From positions 1 to 42,537 of the forward strand of contig PXBH01000220.1 of assembly GCA_003565555.1 (NCBI GenBank): a DNA stretch of 42,537 nucleotides, in the 5' to 3' direction. This document shows positions 26,261 to 33,870 of this stretch, piece after piece (position 1 is the first letter of the stretch; every line of letters starts with the position of its first letter). The notes beneath the pieces were generated by a model, which did no database searches, was not told the origin of the DNA, and worked only from the letters and a program-made list of their open reading frames with translations. The DNA comes from Cryomorphaceae bacterium. Lineage in GTDB: Bacteria; Bacteroidota; Bacteroidia; Flavobacteriales_D; Cryomorphaceae. The translations under genes were made by a program, and so were the position numbers.

Positions 26261-26533
26261 CTATTTCGGAAAGTACTTGTAGATATCCTTTCTCGGAAGC
26301 ACACGAACCAAAATCACAGTCTGATCTTCGAGTTCTGCGCCAATTCTAAAGTCCTTGATTTTCTTTCTATAGTACATCCTCGCGCCACTTTTGAGCTTTT
26401 TCAAATTTGATACTTCGGACAAGCGTTGTGCCTCTTGAATTTCCATAATCGCATCGGCAATCGCACGGCGAATAACCGGATCTTTAATTTTCTTCAGATC
26501 CTTGGTAAAAGTCCGTTCGATTTTGAGATTCAC
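26261..26533 (-). CDS. RelE/ParE-superfamily toxin
   Basis: The 90-residue protein has the RelE/ParE fold signature: N-terminal ERTFTKDLKKIKDPVIRRAIADAI, LKKLKSGARMYYRKKIKDFRIGAEL in the central sheet, and TVILVRVLPRKDIYKYFPK at the end, with the HR(K)xDIYK-type terminal motif. Such toxins cut mRNA in ribosomes or inhibit gyrase; the sequence does not tell which. The GTG start overlaps the antitoxin's TGA in the tetranucleotide GTGA, the usual coupling of these pairs. Confidence 0.85.
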   Translation of the reverse strand: MNLKIERTFTKDLKKIKDPVIRRAIADAIMEIQEAQRLSEVSNLKKLKSGARMYYRKKIKDFRIGAELEDQTVILVRVLPRKDIYKYFPK

Positions 26534-26724
26534 TTGAGCCTTTTAAGCACTTCGTCCACATCGACAAAATCGTTTTTGCGCCCTTCTTCAATGGCCTTTG
26601 CGAGTGCGAGGTCCTCATACATTTCAAGTGATAAAGGGCTTACTTCAATACCGAGCTTCGCCGCCAATTTCATCAACAGTTTAAGATCACTCGACGATTT
26701 TCCTTTTAGCAACAGAGCTTTCAT
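26530..26724 (-). CDS. Antitoxin of the RelE/ParE-like pair
   Basis: The 64-residue protein begins MKALLLKGKSSSDLKLLMKLAAKLGIEV and ends in ALAKAIEEGRKNDFVDVDEVLKRL, a common layout of Bacteroidota antitoxins: short N-terminal strand and helix, then a C-terminal toxin-binding helix with VDVDEVLxxL. It comes first in its operon, with the toxin overlapping by 4 nt. No classic DNA-binding domain is visible. It starts 32 nt downstream of the truncated HepT gene. Confidence 0.75.
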   Translation of the reverse strand: MKALLLKGKSSSDLKLLMKLAAKLGIEVSPLSLEMYEDLALAKAIEEGRKNDFVDVDEVLKRLK

Positions 26725-26756
26725 GTACGCGTACTTTACTTCGAATATAGGAAAAA

Positions 26757-26915
26757 TTACCCGATGAGCGACAATTGAAACAAAACAGCTTCATTGCATT
26801 TTGAGTCTTTTACAAACTTCTCTAACGTCAAGTCGCCCGTGTAAGTGACGATCCTATCTATAGCCTCGGAAATGTGCAGCAGCCTTTCTCTGCTTCTCTC
26901 TTCACGGCTTTTCAT
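26757..26915 (-). pseudogene. Truncated HepT-like (DUF86) protein
   Basis: The 52 codons from the ATG at 26915 read MKSREERSRERLLHISEAID, RIVTYTGDLTLEKFVKDSKC and NEAVLFQLSLIG, then stop. This is the N-terminal third of a HepT/DUF86 toxin, which normally runs to about 110-120 residues and continues after ...LxxIG with EAxxxL and the RX4-6H catalytic motif. The remainder is missing; sequence leading directly into the RelE/ParE antitoxin follows. It overlaps the 3' end of the MNT gene by 14 nt, as in intact MNT-HepT operons. Confidence 0.75.
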
Positions 26916-27497
26916 AAATCAAAACGGCTTCATTCATAATTTGCGGTGCCGCATTCACTTTCGCGGAATCGGAAAATCCGAGATCCACTTTTTTTTGAAT
27001 CAGCTTTTCCAACCGAAATTGAACATCGGCCGGGTCAAAATAGCTAAACTTCAAATTTTTATCTTCCTCGATCAAAAGATCCAAATCACTGTCGCGGCCG
27101 TCGTCTCCCCGCGCAAAAGAGCCGAATATCCACGCTTTTTTGATCCTGCCATCTTGATCGAGAAGGTTCTTTATTTTCGCGATGATTGATGTTCGGTCTA
27201 TAGCAGTTCGGCTGAGATAAGCCACTTTTTCCTCTGCTACTTTGAGTACTTCCGCAGCCAAATCTTCACCGTGGAGTTCATCTGCGATGCGGTCGCTCAG
27301 CAGGGCAATGCGCATTTCACCTTTGTCCGCATCAAAATATTCGGCGAGCTTCTCAACTTGCTCTTTGCTCGGCCTGCGCTGCCCTGTTTCGATCTTGCTC
27401 AGATCGCTTGATCCACTTGCAGATATGCAGCAATCACCCTGAGAGGCTCTCCCTTTTCCTTTCGCAGCCTGCGAATCATTTCTCCAATGCGCTCCAT
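26902..27497 (-). pseudogene. HTH-nucleotidyltransferase (MNT-type antitoxin) gene with frameshift
   Basis: From ATG 27497 the frame encodes an XRE-type helix-turn-helix (MERIGEMIRRLRKEKGEPLR, VIAAYLQVDQ) and hits TGA at 27399-27401. In the -1 frame from 27408 the same domain continues without a gap (SDLSKIETGQRRPSKEQVEKLAEYF). It runs on into an MNT nucleotidyltransferase with WIFGSFARGDDGRDSDLDLLIE, the GSxARG...SDxD signature. One missing A near 27408-27410 restores a protein of about 198 residues. Downstream of the shift an ATG at 27315 could still give 137 residues holding the nucleotidyltransferase part. MNT proteins AMPylate HepT toxins. The shift may be true decay or a sequencing error. 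Confidence 0.8.
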
Positions 27498-27513
27498 GTT
27501 TGACTCATTCAAT

Positions 27514-27532
27514 CTTGACAAATATTGTCAAG
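27514..27532. promoter_or_regulatory. Palindromic operator upstream of the HTH-MNT gene
   Basis: CTTGACAAATATTGTCAAG is a perfect 8-bp inverted repeat with a 3-nt spacer, 17 nt upstream of the HTH gene's ATG. Its position and symmetry fit an autoregulatory site for the XRE-type domain. The minus-strand sequence AATATTTG inside it is close to the -7 consensus. Confidence 0.65.
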
Positions 27533-27562
27533 TTTTTTTGATTCGTCCAAATTTAATCGGGC

Positions 27563-29452
27563 TCAAACCACCTCCGTCCCAAAAGCCTCCGTCCACCGTA
27601 TCAGCGCCGTGATCCGCCAGAATTCGCTCAGGTGGACGTTGCTTTGCAGGTCTTTGCTGAAAAGCGCCTCCAAAGCCGGGCGGTCGAGCCAAGCGGGCAC
27701 GGGGCCGTCCAGGGCGCGGCTGCGCAGCTCGGGAAGCAGCTCCTCGCGCCAGCGCTGCTGCGGGGCCACAAAGCCGAGCTTGTCCCTGCGCCGTGCGAGT
27801 TCTTTGAGGTTCCGCTGATCGAGGTAGCGGCGCACGGGGTATTTGGTCCATCCGTCGGCGATCTTCTTATTTGCCGGCAGGCTTACGGCCCACTCCACAA
27901 GTCGATGATCCAGAAACGGCACCCGGCTCTCGATCCCGAAGTGCATGGCATTGCGGTCCTCGTAGTGGAGGAGTTCGTAAAGGCCGTGCTGAATGCTCTT
28001 TAAAGCGAGTGCTTTGAAATCGCTCGAGCCGCGGTCGGGCGCGGAAAGGGCAGCGGCTTCGCGGCGAAAATCGGGCGCAATCAGGGAAGTCCCGAGGCGT
28101 TCACGCTTCCGCAAATACTGCTGCACCGGTCGGGGCAGGCTGTAAAAAGCCGCCCGCGCCATGGCGGTGTTCATGCCCGGGTTGAAGTTGGTTTGCAGGG
28201 CTTTTTTCGCTTTCGCAAATTCGGCAAAGCGGCCGCCGCGCAGGAGGCCGAGGAGGTATGCGCCCGCAAAGGGGTAGTAGCCCCCGAGCACCTCATCGGC
28301 ACCCTGTCCGTCGAGGAGGACTTTGATACCGGCCTCGGAAGCGCACTGCATCACGGCGTACTGGGCAAAAATGCTCGCCGAGCCGATGGGCCGCTCCTGC
28401 AAAAGCACCAGTTCGTCGAAGGCCCGCATAAAATCGGTGGAAGAAGGCGTGGTAAACCGCTGATCGAGGCCGGGGCGGATGGCGGTAAGCTTTTTAGCGA
28501 AAGCCGTTTCATCAAACCCCTCGCCCGGAAATGAGGCTGTGAAAGTCTTGAAGCCCTTGGCCGAGGCGGCAGCCGAGGCCACGATGGCACTGCTGTCGAG
28601 GCCGCCGCTCAGGCAGCTGCCCACCTCTACATCGGCCACCATGTGGGCGCGGATGCTGTCGGTAAAAAGGCTTTCGAAATCGCCGGCAGACGGCTGACCC
28701 GTCGCAGTTTCAAGGTCGTACCAACGCTCCGTTTGAACACTGCCGCCGTCGAGCCGACAGCGCATCAGTGTGCCGGGCGGCAGGGCGGTGATGTCCTCAA
28801 AAAATGTCTCGTTGGGATGGCTTGCGGCGCCGTAGCTGAGAAATTGAAGGATTTTACTCCGTGCAATGCGCGGTGCGATTCCGGCCACTTCGAGCAGGGG
28901 CTTTACTTCGCTGCTGAAAGCAAGCGACTTCCCCTGCAGACAGCAATAGAGCGGCTTGATACCGAAACGGTCGCGGCAAAGGATGAGCTCCCCTTTTTCC
29001 AAATCGAGGAGAGCGAGGGCCCACATGCCCTGCATTTCTTCGAAGCAAGCGGTGCCGAGTTTTGCGTAAAGCGCAAGGATGATCTCGGTGTCGGTGCCGG
29101 TGCGGGCTTCGATGCCGTGGGCCGCAGCCAATTCTTTGAAATTGTACACCTCGCCGTTGTAGCTGATGTAGATTTGCCTTCCGGGCAGCTGCATGGGCTG
29201 ATGGCCGGCGGGCGAGAGGTCGAGGATGGAAAGGCGGCGGTGGAGCAGGGCGTTGGGGCAAGGCGCGGCGTCGGGCAATTCGGGCAGGCCCGGGGCGGTG
29301 GTGTCTTTTCCAGAAAAGGGAACTGCCCGGCCTTCGCTGACCGTCAAAAAACCCTCATCATCGGGACCCCTGTGGCGCAGCAGTGCCGATGCCCGCTTGA
29401 GGTCGCTGCCGGTGATGCCGTGATGGTTCCATACGCCGAAGATGCCGCACAT
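27563..29452 (-). CDS. asnB: Asparagine synthetase B-type amidotransferase
   Basis: The 629-residue protein begins MCGIFGVWNHHG, with the catalytic Cys2 of class II glutamine amidotransferases. It continues with LRHRGPDDEG, HRRLSILDLSPAGHQPM, YNGEVYNFKEL and GTDTEIILALYAKLG. The synthetase half has the PP-loop SGGLDSSAIVAS (near residue 284), LLDGQGADEVLGGYYPFAGAY and FGIESRVPFLDHRLVEWAVSLP. In polysaccharide clusters such enzymes often amidate sugar acids rather than make free asparagine. The neighbourhood of glycosyltransferases favours that here, but simple AsnB cannot be excluded. It is flanked by the decayed TA module and the C45 hydrolase. Confidence 0.9.
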   Translation of the reverse strand: MCGIFGVWNHHGITGSDLKRASALLRHRGPDDEGFLTVSEGRAVPFSGKDTTAPGLPELPDAAPCPNALLHRRLSILDLSPAGHQPMQLPGRQIYISYNGEVYNFKELAAAHGIEARTGTDTEIILALYAKLGTACFEEMQGMWALALLDLEKGELILCRDRFGIKPLYCCLQGKSLAFSSEVKPLLEVAGIAPRIARSKILQFLSYGAASHPNETFFEDITALPPGTLMRCRLDGGSVQTERWYDLETATGQPSAGDFESLFTDSIRAHMVADVEVGSCLSGGLDSSAIVASAAASAKGFKTFTASFPGEGFDETAFAKKLTAIRPGLDQRFTTPSSTDFMRAFDELVLLQERPIGSASIFAQYAVMQCASEAGIKVLLDGQGADEVLGGYYPFAGAYLLGLLRGGRFAEFAKAKKALQTNFNPGMNTAMARAAFYSLPRPVQQYLRKRERLGTSLIAPDFRREAAALSAPDRGSSDFKALALKSIQHGLYELLHYEDRNAMHFGIESRVPFLDHRLVEWAVSLPANKKIADGWTKYPVRRYLDQRNLKELARRRDKLGFVAPQQRWREELLPELRSRALDGPVPAWLDRPALEALFSKDLQSNVHLSEFWRITALIRWTEAFGTEVV

Positions 29453-29517
29453 TGTGGAGGGGAATTGACGGGCGAAGATAGGGCAATACTGCGGTAAATT
29501 GCCCTGCTCCCTAACAC

Positions 29518-30708
29518 TCAGTCCCCGAAACGAAGCTCGAGGTATTCCGTCTCATGCGGCTTGCCCGGGGCGATGTGAAACACCGGATTTGCGGAAAGCG
29601 CATAGACCACGCTCGCATAGGTAAGGCTGTTGCTCAGCACATCGACGCCCTCGTGGTCGCGGGAGCTGAGTACTTCCACGATCTCGCCGATGCCGAAATC
29701 AGCGGTGGTGCTGTCGAAGCGCTGCCGGAAGGAGGGTAGTCTTTGGCAAAAAGTCATCGCTTCTTCGAGGCTGACTCCGTACTCTTCGAGGATTTCGAAA
29801 TAGCGTGCGCTGAAACTCTCGTTGGTCAAGGGGTGGTTGGTGTGGTAGGTGAAGGGCGCTTCCGCAAAAGGGCGGTACTCGGCGATGGCGGTGGCGGAGC
29901 ACTCAAAGCTGCCCACCTGCTCCTCCCCGCCGATCAGGTAATTTTGCCCGGAAGCGTGGGGAATGCGGTGGAGAAAATCGCGCGCTTCTTCATAGCTGTT
30001 TTGCCTGAGCACGCCACGAACTATGAAGCTGACGGGCAGGCCCTTCCTTGCGTAATCCAGTTGCATCAGGATGTTGCAATTGACGGAAACAGGCGCGGCG
30101 CTCATACCGGTGATTCCGATATGTCCGGGAATGGTGAGCATCATGTATTCGCGGCCATCTGTTTCCGTGATGTGCATCACGGTTTGATAACCGTGGAAGT
30201 AGTGCGGAATGTCCATGTTTTGCGCCGCAATGGCGGGATGATTGTCGCTTTTGTTAATGCCGACGGAGCTGCACTTGTGCGCAAAAATATACTCGCTGTT
30301 GAAGAAAAACTCATCTCCGAGTTGGTGCATCATGATGATGTCGTGATCGATGCCCGAGCCGGCGGCGATGCCTTTGATCTCCTCGAGCAATTCGGGGGTG
30401 TGGGCCTTGACGGCCGTGATGAAATCGGTTTCGGTGAGAAATCGGGTGATGAAATCGCGCGCATCACCGCCGGCGGTGCGCTCAATATCGAGGAGGAGGG
30501 AGTCGGTCACTGCCTTGATGTCGTTCTTGAGCAGGCGCCCGTGAGCGAGGCCTCGGTCGTAAGGGTTACCGGTGAGTTCGAGGTAGCGCAGGTTGCCGTC
30601 GGCGAGGTAGGTGAGTTCGGCTTTGGATCTGACGGTTGCTTCGGTCGGGGCTTGCGGGGTGCAGGCGGCGAGAAGAAAGAGGAGGAAAATGGTGATAAAC
30701 GGCTTCAT
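29518..30708 (-). CDS. C45-family autoproteolytic acyltransferase/hydrolase, lipoprotein
   Basis: The 396-residue protein has a lipoprotein signal (ITIFLLFLLAAC, Cys16). It then has the C45 (isopenicillin N acyltransferase-like) N-terminal nucleophile domain: GNPYDRGLAHGRLL, EEIKGIAAGSGID, and the probable autoprocessing site HKCSSVGI with nucleophile Cys146. AAQNMDIP, GHIGITGMS and YHTNHPLTNESF follow. Family members cleave or transfer acyl groups on amides. A lipid-anchored periplasmic location suggests the substrate is extracytoplasmic. It is followed 65 nt later by asnB in the same direction; whether both act on the same glycan or peptide is unknown. Confidence 0.87.
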   Translation of the reverse strand: MKPFITIFLLFLLAACTPQAPTEATVRSKAELTYLADGNLRYLELTGNPYDRGLAHGRLLKNDIKAVTDSLLLDIERTAGGDARDFITRFLTETDFITAVKAHTPELLEEIKGIAAGSGIDHDIIMMHQLGDEFFFNSEYIFAHKCSSVGINKSDNHPAIAAQNMDIPHYFHGYQTVMHITETDGREYMMLTIPGHIGITGMSAAPVSVNCNILMQLDYARKGLPVSFIVRGVLRQNSYEEARDFLHRIPHASGQNYLIGGEEQVGSFECSATAIAEYRPFAEAPFTYHTNHPLTNESFSARYFEILEEYGVSLEEAMTFCQRLPSFRQRFDSTTADFGIGEIVEVLSSRDHEGVDVLSNSLTYASVVYALSANPVFHIAPGKPHETEYLELRFGD

Positions 30709-30963
30709 GGTCCGGCGTCAGAAGTATCAAACAGCGAATGTAGGAACTTCCCAAATGCTCTGTCATGGGGAGCGTTCAATTCACACTGTCCGGGAGCTTC
30801 TTTTTAGCTTCGCCATATATGCCCTACACTCCCTATCCATCCGGTGCTTTCTTGTTGGTATCGGAATCAAACACGATAATGCTACACTCATGGCCCATGC
30901 CGAATTTATTGATTCGCTCCCCTTCGAGGATTCTTTATCTACACAAAAAAAAGCGGAAGGTTT
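30709..30963. other. Intergenic stretch, no gene seen
   Basis: About 255 bases between the C45 gene and the VapC-like toxin. No convincing frame on either strand, no terminator and no repeat seen. It may hold the promoter for the C45 gene and remains of a lost cassette. Confidence 0.4.
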
Positions 30964-31383
30964 TTAATACCCCAAACTCTTGATAAATGCCTCTGCAGTC
31001 ATTACAGGAATCGCGGAACTTTTAAAATCCCGTAAATTTCTTGTTATGATTACCTCTTGATGACTACCGAGAGCTGTATGATACTGTAATGAATCTTCGA
31101 AGTCATTGAAGGCGGAATCATGTAATGCTTGTGAAAGAATGCCATCTGTCAAATCGATTGAAGTACAAACATTTTTCAGTTCGACCAGTGCCGATTTTAC
31201 AGCAGCTTTGCTATTGGACTTTTTAAGAATGTAATGTGCATTGGCAAAACTCAAAACCGACGCGGACAAAACAATCTCTTTCCTATACCCTAAATCAAAG
31301 AGAATTTCCGTCCATTGAAAGTAGTTCTCGCGCTTGGCCAGCAGATCAATGATGATGTTGGTGTCGACAAAAACCCGCGTCAC
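30964..31383 (-). CDS. PIN-domain toxin (VapC-like)
   Basis: The 139-residue protein begins MTRVFVDTNIIIDLL with the first PIN-domain aspartate (D7). Further acidic residues lie in FNDFEDSLQYHTALG and ITRNLRDFKSSAIPVMTAEAF, completing the metal-binding set of a PIN ribonuclease. VapC toxins cut tRNA or rRNA. The GTG start overlaps the antitoxin TGA (GTGA, 31380-31383). The end, AFIKSLGY, lies before a gap without genes. Confidence 0.88.
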   Translation of the reverse strand: MTRVFVDTNIIIDLLAKRENYFQWTEILFDLGYRKEIVLSASVLSFANAHYILKKSNSKAAVKSALVELKNVCTSIDLTDGILSQALHDSAFNDFEDSLQYHTALGSHQEVIITRNLRDFKSSAIPVMTAEAFIKSLGY

Positions 31384-31625
31384 TTATACTTTTTTTCAAG
31401 GTGGTCGCGGTAGTCTTTACGGTAATCATAGTCCTCAGGAAGGGTGACTATTCCACTGAGTTTTTTCACCTGCTTGCTGATGGGTCGTCCATCCTGCTGC
31501 TTGTTGGTGAGCAGTTCCAAATAAGTTTCAATGAGTCGGGACAAACTGATATTGTGTGCCCGCGCATAGTCTTTGGCCTTGCCGATGACTTCCTGATTGA
31601 GCTTAAGGGTGAGCTTGGAATCCAT
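31380..31625 (-). CDS. Antitoxin of the PIN-domain pair (DUF6364-like)
   Basis: From the ATG at 31625 the protein has 81 residues (MDSKLTLKLNQEVIGKAKDY, ARAHNISLSRLIETYLELL). The first half is a ribbon-helix-helix-like DNA-binding unit; the second half, KQVKKLSGIVTLPEDYDYRKDYRDHLEKKY, is a typical toxin-wrapping tail of the DUF6364 type. A frame extension to a TTG at 31646 is unlikely because the promoter box TATTTTTG sits directly there. It is the first gene of the pair, coupled to the toxin by a 4-nt overlap. Confidence 0.8.
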   Translation of the reverse strand: MDSKLTLKLNQEVIGKAKDYARAHNISLSRLIETYLELLTNKQQDGRPISKQVKKLSGIVTLPEDYDYRKDYRDHLEKKYK

Positions 31626-31643
31626 GATTTCTTGCGTTACGTA

Positions 31644-31651
31644 CAAAAATA
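31644..31651 (-). promoter_or_regulatory. -7 promoter element of the VapBC-like operon
   Basis: The minus strand reads TATTTTTG, matching TAnnTTTG, 18 nt before the antitoxin ATG at 31625. Confidence 0.5.
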
Positions 31652-31773
31652 AGTAATTTGCACGTATGTTGAAAGCATGATGCGTTTTTAGACTTTAAAT
31701 TCCTTCATGAGCATTTGAAGAACAAATGATCTTCCGACTTAAACTGCTATGAGGTTGTTGGGCTGGTTTGAGA

Positions 31774-32886
31774 CTAATTTATCAGCTTCTTGTAAGCTTC
31801 TTGAAGTCTCTCAGCATACCCCTCCACCCCCCATCCCTCCGTCACATGCTCCCTGATCACCTCAGGCTCAAACTTATTTATTCGTCCCGCCATAGTCCGC
31901 ATCCCTTCGGCGATGGCTTCCTCGCTTTCGGGGTCGACCTGCATACCGACTTTCGGATCGAAATAATCCCGGGGCCCCGTGCGGTCAGTGAGCAGGACGG
32001 GCAGGCCGGTGCTCATGGCCTCAAGCGGCACCAGACCGAAACTCTCATGGAGGCTCGGAAACACGAGGAAGGACGCCGCGTGGAAATATTCCAGCATTTG
32101 CTCCCGGAAAAAGAATCCTTCGTGAAACTCGACCCGGCCTTCGAGACTGTGGGTTTCAATAAATGACCGAATATCCGCAGCCTCCTCCCCTTCGCCGGCG
32201 ATGGTGAGGGTGTAGCCGGGCAGTTGATCAGCCGTTTTTGCGAAAGCGCGCAAGGTGCGCAGGGCGCCTTTGAAATCGTCGAGGCGGCCGAGGCAGAGGA
32301 TATTTTTGCAGGTGCTGAGGGGCGCGCTGCGCAGGGAAAAAAGCTCAGTATTTACCGGATTGCCGAGCACTTCGATGCGTTTCGGCTGTATGCCGCTCGC
32401 CGCAATTTCATCGGCGAGGTGGCGGCTCACGGGCATGAGGCAGTCGGCGGCTTCCATCACCTTTTTTACCCGGCGCAAGATGTAGGGTCTGTCGCTGATC
32501 GTGCTCCATGGACCGGTGTGCTCGGTGACCACGAGCGGCACTTCCCAATGTTTGGCCAATTTTGCCGCAAGGCCGCCCCGCAAAGCTGCGCCGTGGAGGT
32601 GGATGATATCGGGCTTCGGAATGCGCTTCGCCGCCCGAAAGGCCTGCCGCTCCCAAAGTGCATAAGCCGCTGCATTCAAAGGGCCGGGCCACTTGCGGTC
32701 GAAAAGGTGGAAATCCACGAACCGCGCCATGTCGGTTTCGCGGTAAGCCCCGCGGTCATAAGGCCCGGTATTGAATACCGTAGTTTCCGCAAAGCTGCTC
32801 AGCGCCCGCACCTGGTCTTGCATAAACACCCCGGCATTGGGGTGGTCTTCGCTCGGGTACATTTCGGGGATGAGGAGTACACGCAT
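31774..32886 (-). CDS. Glycosyltransferase family 4
   Basis: The 370-residue GT-B protein begins MRVLLIPEMYPSEDHPNAGVFMQDQVRAL, typical of GT4 enzymes. It has HLHGAALRGGLAAKLA, VVTEHTGPWS, NPVNTELFSL, the C-terminal LGRLDDFKGALRTLRAF and the donor-site motif FLVFPSLHESFGLVPLEAMSTGLPVLLTD. It probably transfers a sugar in glycan assembly at the inner membrane. Its ATG follows the MazF-like toxin stop by a single nucleotide, so it is probably transcribed and perhaps translated from the toxin-antitoxin operon. Confidence 0.92.
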   Translation of the reverse strand: MRVLLIPEMYPSEDHPNAGVFMQDQVRALSSFAETTVFNTGPYDRGAYRETDMARFVDFHLFDRKWPGPLNAAAYALWERQAFRAAKRIPKPDIIHLHGAALRGGLAAKLAKHWEVPLVVTEHTGPWSTISDRPYILRRVKKVMEAADCLMPVSRHLADEIAASGIQPKRIEVLGNPVNTELFSLRSAPLSTCKNILCLGRLDDFKGALRTLRAFAKTADQLPGYTLTIAGEGEEAADIRSFIETHSLEGRVEFHEGFFFREQMLEYFHAASFLVFPSLHESFGLVPLEAMSTGLPVLLTDRTGPRDYFDPKVGMQVDPESEEAIAEGMRTMAGRINKFEPEVIREHVTEGWGVEGYAERLQEAYKKLIN

Positions 32887-32887
32887 G

Positions 32888-33220
32888 TCAGTACCGCAGC
32901 AGGTCGTTTAATGTACGGTGCAATTTCATCATTTCAGCTTCAGCAATTCTGCCCACACGTTCAGTAAGTTGATTTTTAGAGATCGATCTCACTTGAGAAG
33001 TAAGCACCTCAGAGACTTCTTCCAAGCCGTTTTCGATTGCAGGGCTCAAAATGAGGTTGCCGTGGTAGTTTTTGATTTTTGTAGTAAGCGGGCAGGCAAT
33101 GACAAACTCCGTGTGGGTATTGAGCAGGTTGCCACTGATAATGAGCACAGGCCGGAAGCCCGCCTGCTCCCGGCCTGTGACGGGGTTCAAGGTCGTCCGC
33201 CATATTTCACCCTTCTTCAT
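32888..33220 (-). CDS. MazF/PemK-family mRNA interferase
   Basis: The 110-residue protein begins MKKGEIWRTTLNPVTGREQAGFRPVLIIS, the classic PemK/MazF opening (GEIWxxxLxPxxGxEQxGxRPVLIIS with the catalytic Arg). It goes on with VIACPLTTKIKNYHGN and EVLTSQVRSISKNQLTERVGRI, the second conserved block. It cuts single-stranded RNA at short motifs. It overlaps the antitoxin gene by 14 nt and is followed by a glycosyltransferase ATG after 1 nt. Confidence 0.93.
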   Translation of the reverse strand: MKKGEIWRTTLNPVTGREQAGFRPVLIISGNLLNTHTEFVIACPLTTKIKNYHGNLILSPAIENGLEEVSEVLTSQVRSISKNQLTERVGRIAEAEMMKLHRTLNDLLRY

Positions 33221-33449
33221 CCTCGAGCTGCTTATAATACTCGTTCATACCTTCTTCGGCGAGCGCAAGCACATCTTCGTCGTGCTGCATTCGCTTGTAC
33301 GACTTCAGGTAGGCGGCTTTATTGAGCTGATCGAGGTAGGCCCTCAGAGCCCTTTCGATAAGCTGATTCTTGGGTATGGAGAAAGCCTCTGCCTTTTCAG
33401 CAAGCAGTGCCAGAAGATCTTCGGGCAGTGAACTGGTGAAGGTTTTCAT
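33207..33449 (-). CDS. Ribbon-helix-helix antitoxin of the MazF-like toxin
   Basis: The 80-residue protein begins MKTFTSSLPEDLLALLAEKA, EAFSIPKNQLIERALRAYLD, a ribbon-helix-helix DNA-binding domain. An acidic C-terminal tail (DEDVLALAEEGMNEYYKQLEDEEG) for toxin binding follows. It is first in the operon and should repress it. The repeat island begins about 60 nt upstream of its ATG. Confidence 0.87.
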   Translation of the reverse strand: MKTFTSSLPEDLLALLAEKAEAFSIPKNQLIERALRAYLDQLNKAAYLKSYKRMQHDEDVLALAEEGMNEYYKQLEDEEG

Positions 33450-33506
33450 ATTTATTATTTGTATTTATGTTTCAAACGTATAAAACAAGAACATTTTTTA
33501 CAAACA

Positions 33507-33547
33507 TTTCCGAAACAAATACGTCACATCGCTCCCGATTTTTGTCT
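33507..33547 (-). repeat. Methyltransferase 3'-end repeat, copy A
   Basis: About 40 bases matching the 3' end of the methyltransferase gene (copy C, 34581-34629) in the same orientation. On the minus strand it reads ...CGGGAGCGATGTGACGTATT... and would encode the gene's final SDVTYLFRK, but carries a 1-nt deletion. Confidence 0.8.
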
Positions 33548-33622
33548 TTGTGCGGATTCGACATGTTACTTGATGCAGACAATGGGTGAAGTGATGAGAT
33601 TAAGCTCATCTCTTTGATCATA

Positions 33623-33778
33623 AGATCCTTCCCTTCGGTCAGGATGACATGGCCCATGATTATGAGGTGGGCGGTTTGGGGAGAGAAAACGGGGCGGCTG
33701 TGCCGCCCCGTTTTCTCTCCCCAAACCGCCCTTATAGACCCCAAGGCTTACTGTCATCCTGACCGAAGGGAAGGATCT
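33623..33778. repeat. 156-nt giant nested inverted repeat
   Basis: Outer arms of 27 nt (33623-33649 and 33752-33778) are perfect reverse complements and contain the core CCCTTCGGTCAGGATGAC. Inside them is a second, independent perfect hairpin with 30-nt arms (33669-33698 and 33702-33731) and a 3-nt loop TGT. Two stems of this length without mismatch would fold very stably as RNA or single-stranded DNA. Confidence 0.92.
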
Positions 33779-33821
33779 CATGCTTAAGCGATTACTTCCG
33801 GGTACCTCTATATGCAATTGC

Positions 33822-33870
33822 TTTCCGAAACAAATACGTCACATCACTCCCGAATTTTTGCCGCAAAGGC
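33822..33870 (-). repeat. Methyltransferase 3'-end repeat, copy B
   Basis: Forty-nine bases matching the methyltransferase 3' end with about six differences, in the same orientation. On the minus strand it keeps an open frame encoding LRQKFGSDVTYLFRK and then continues into unrelated codons to a TAA. Confidence 0.85.
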
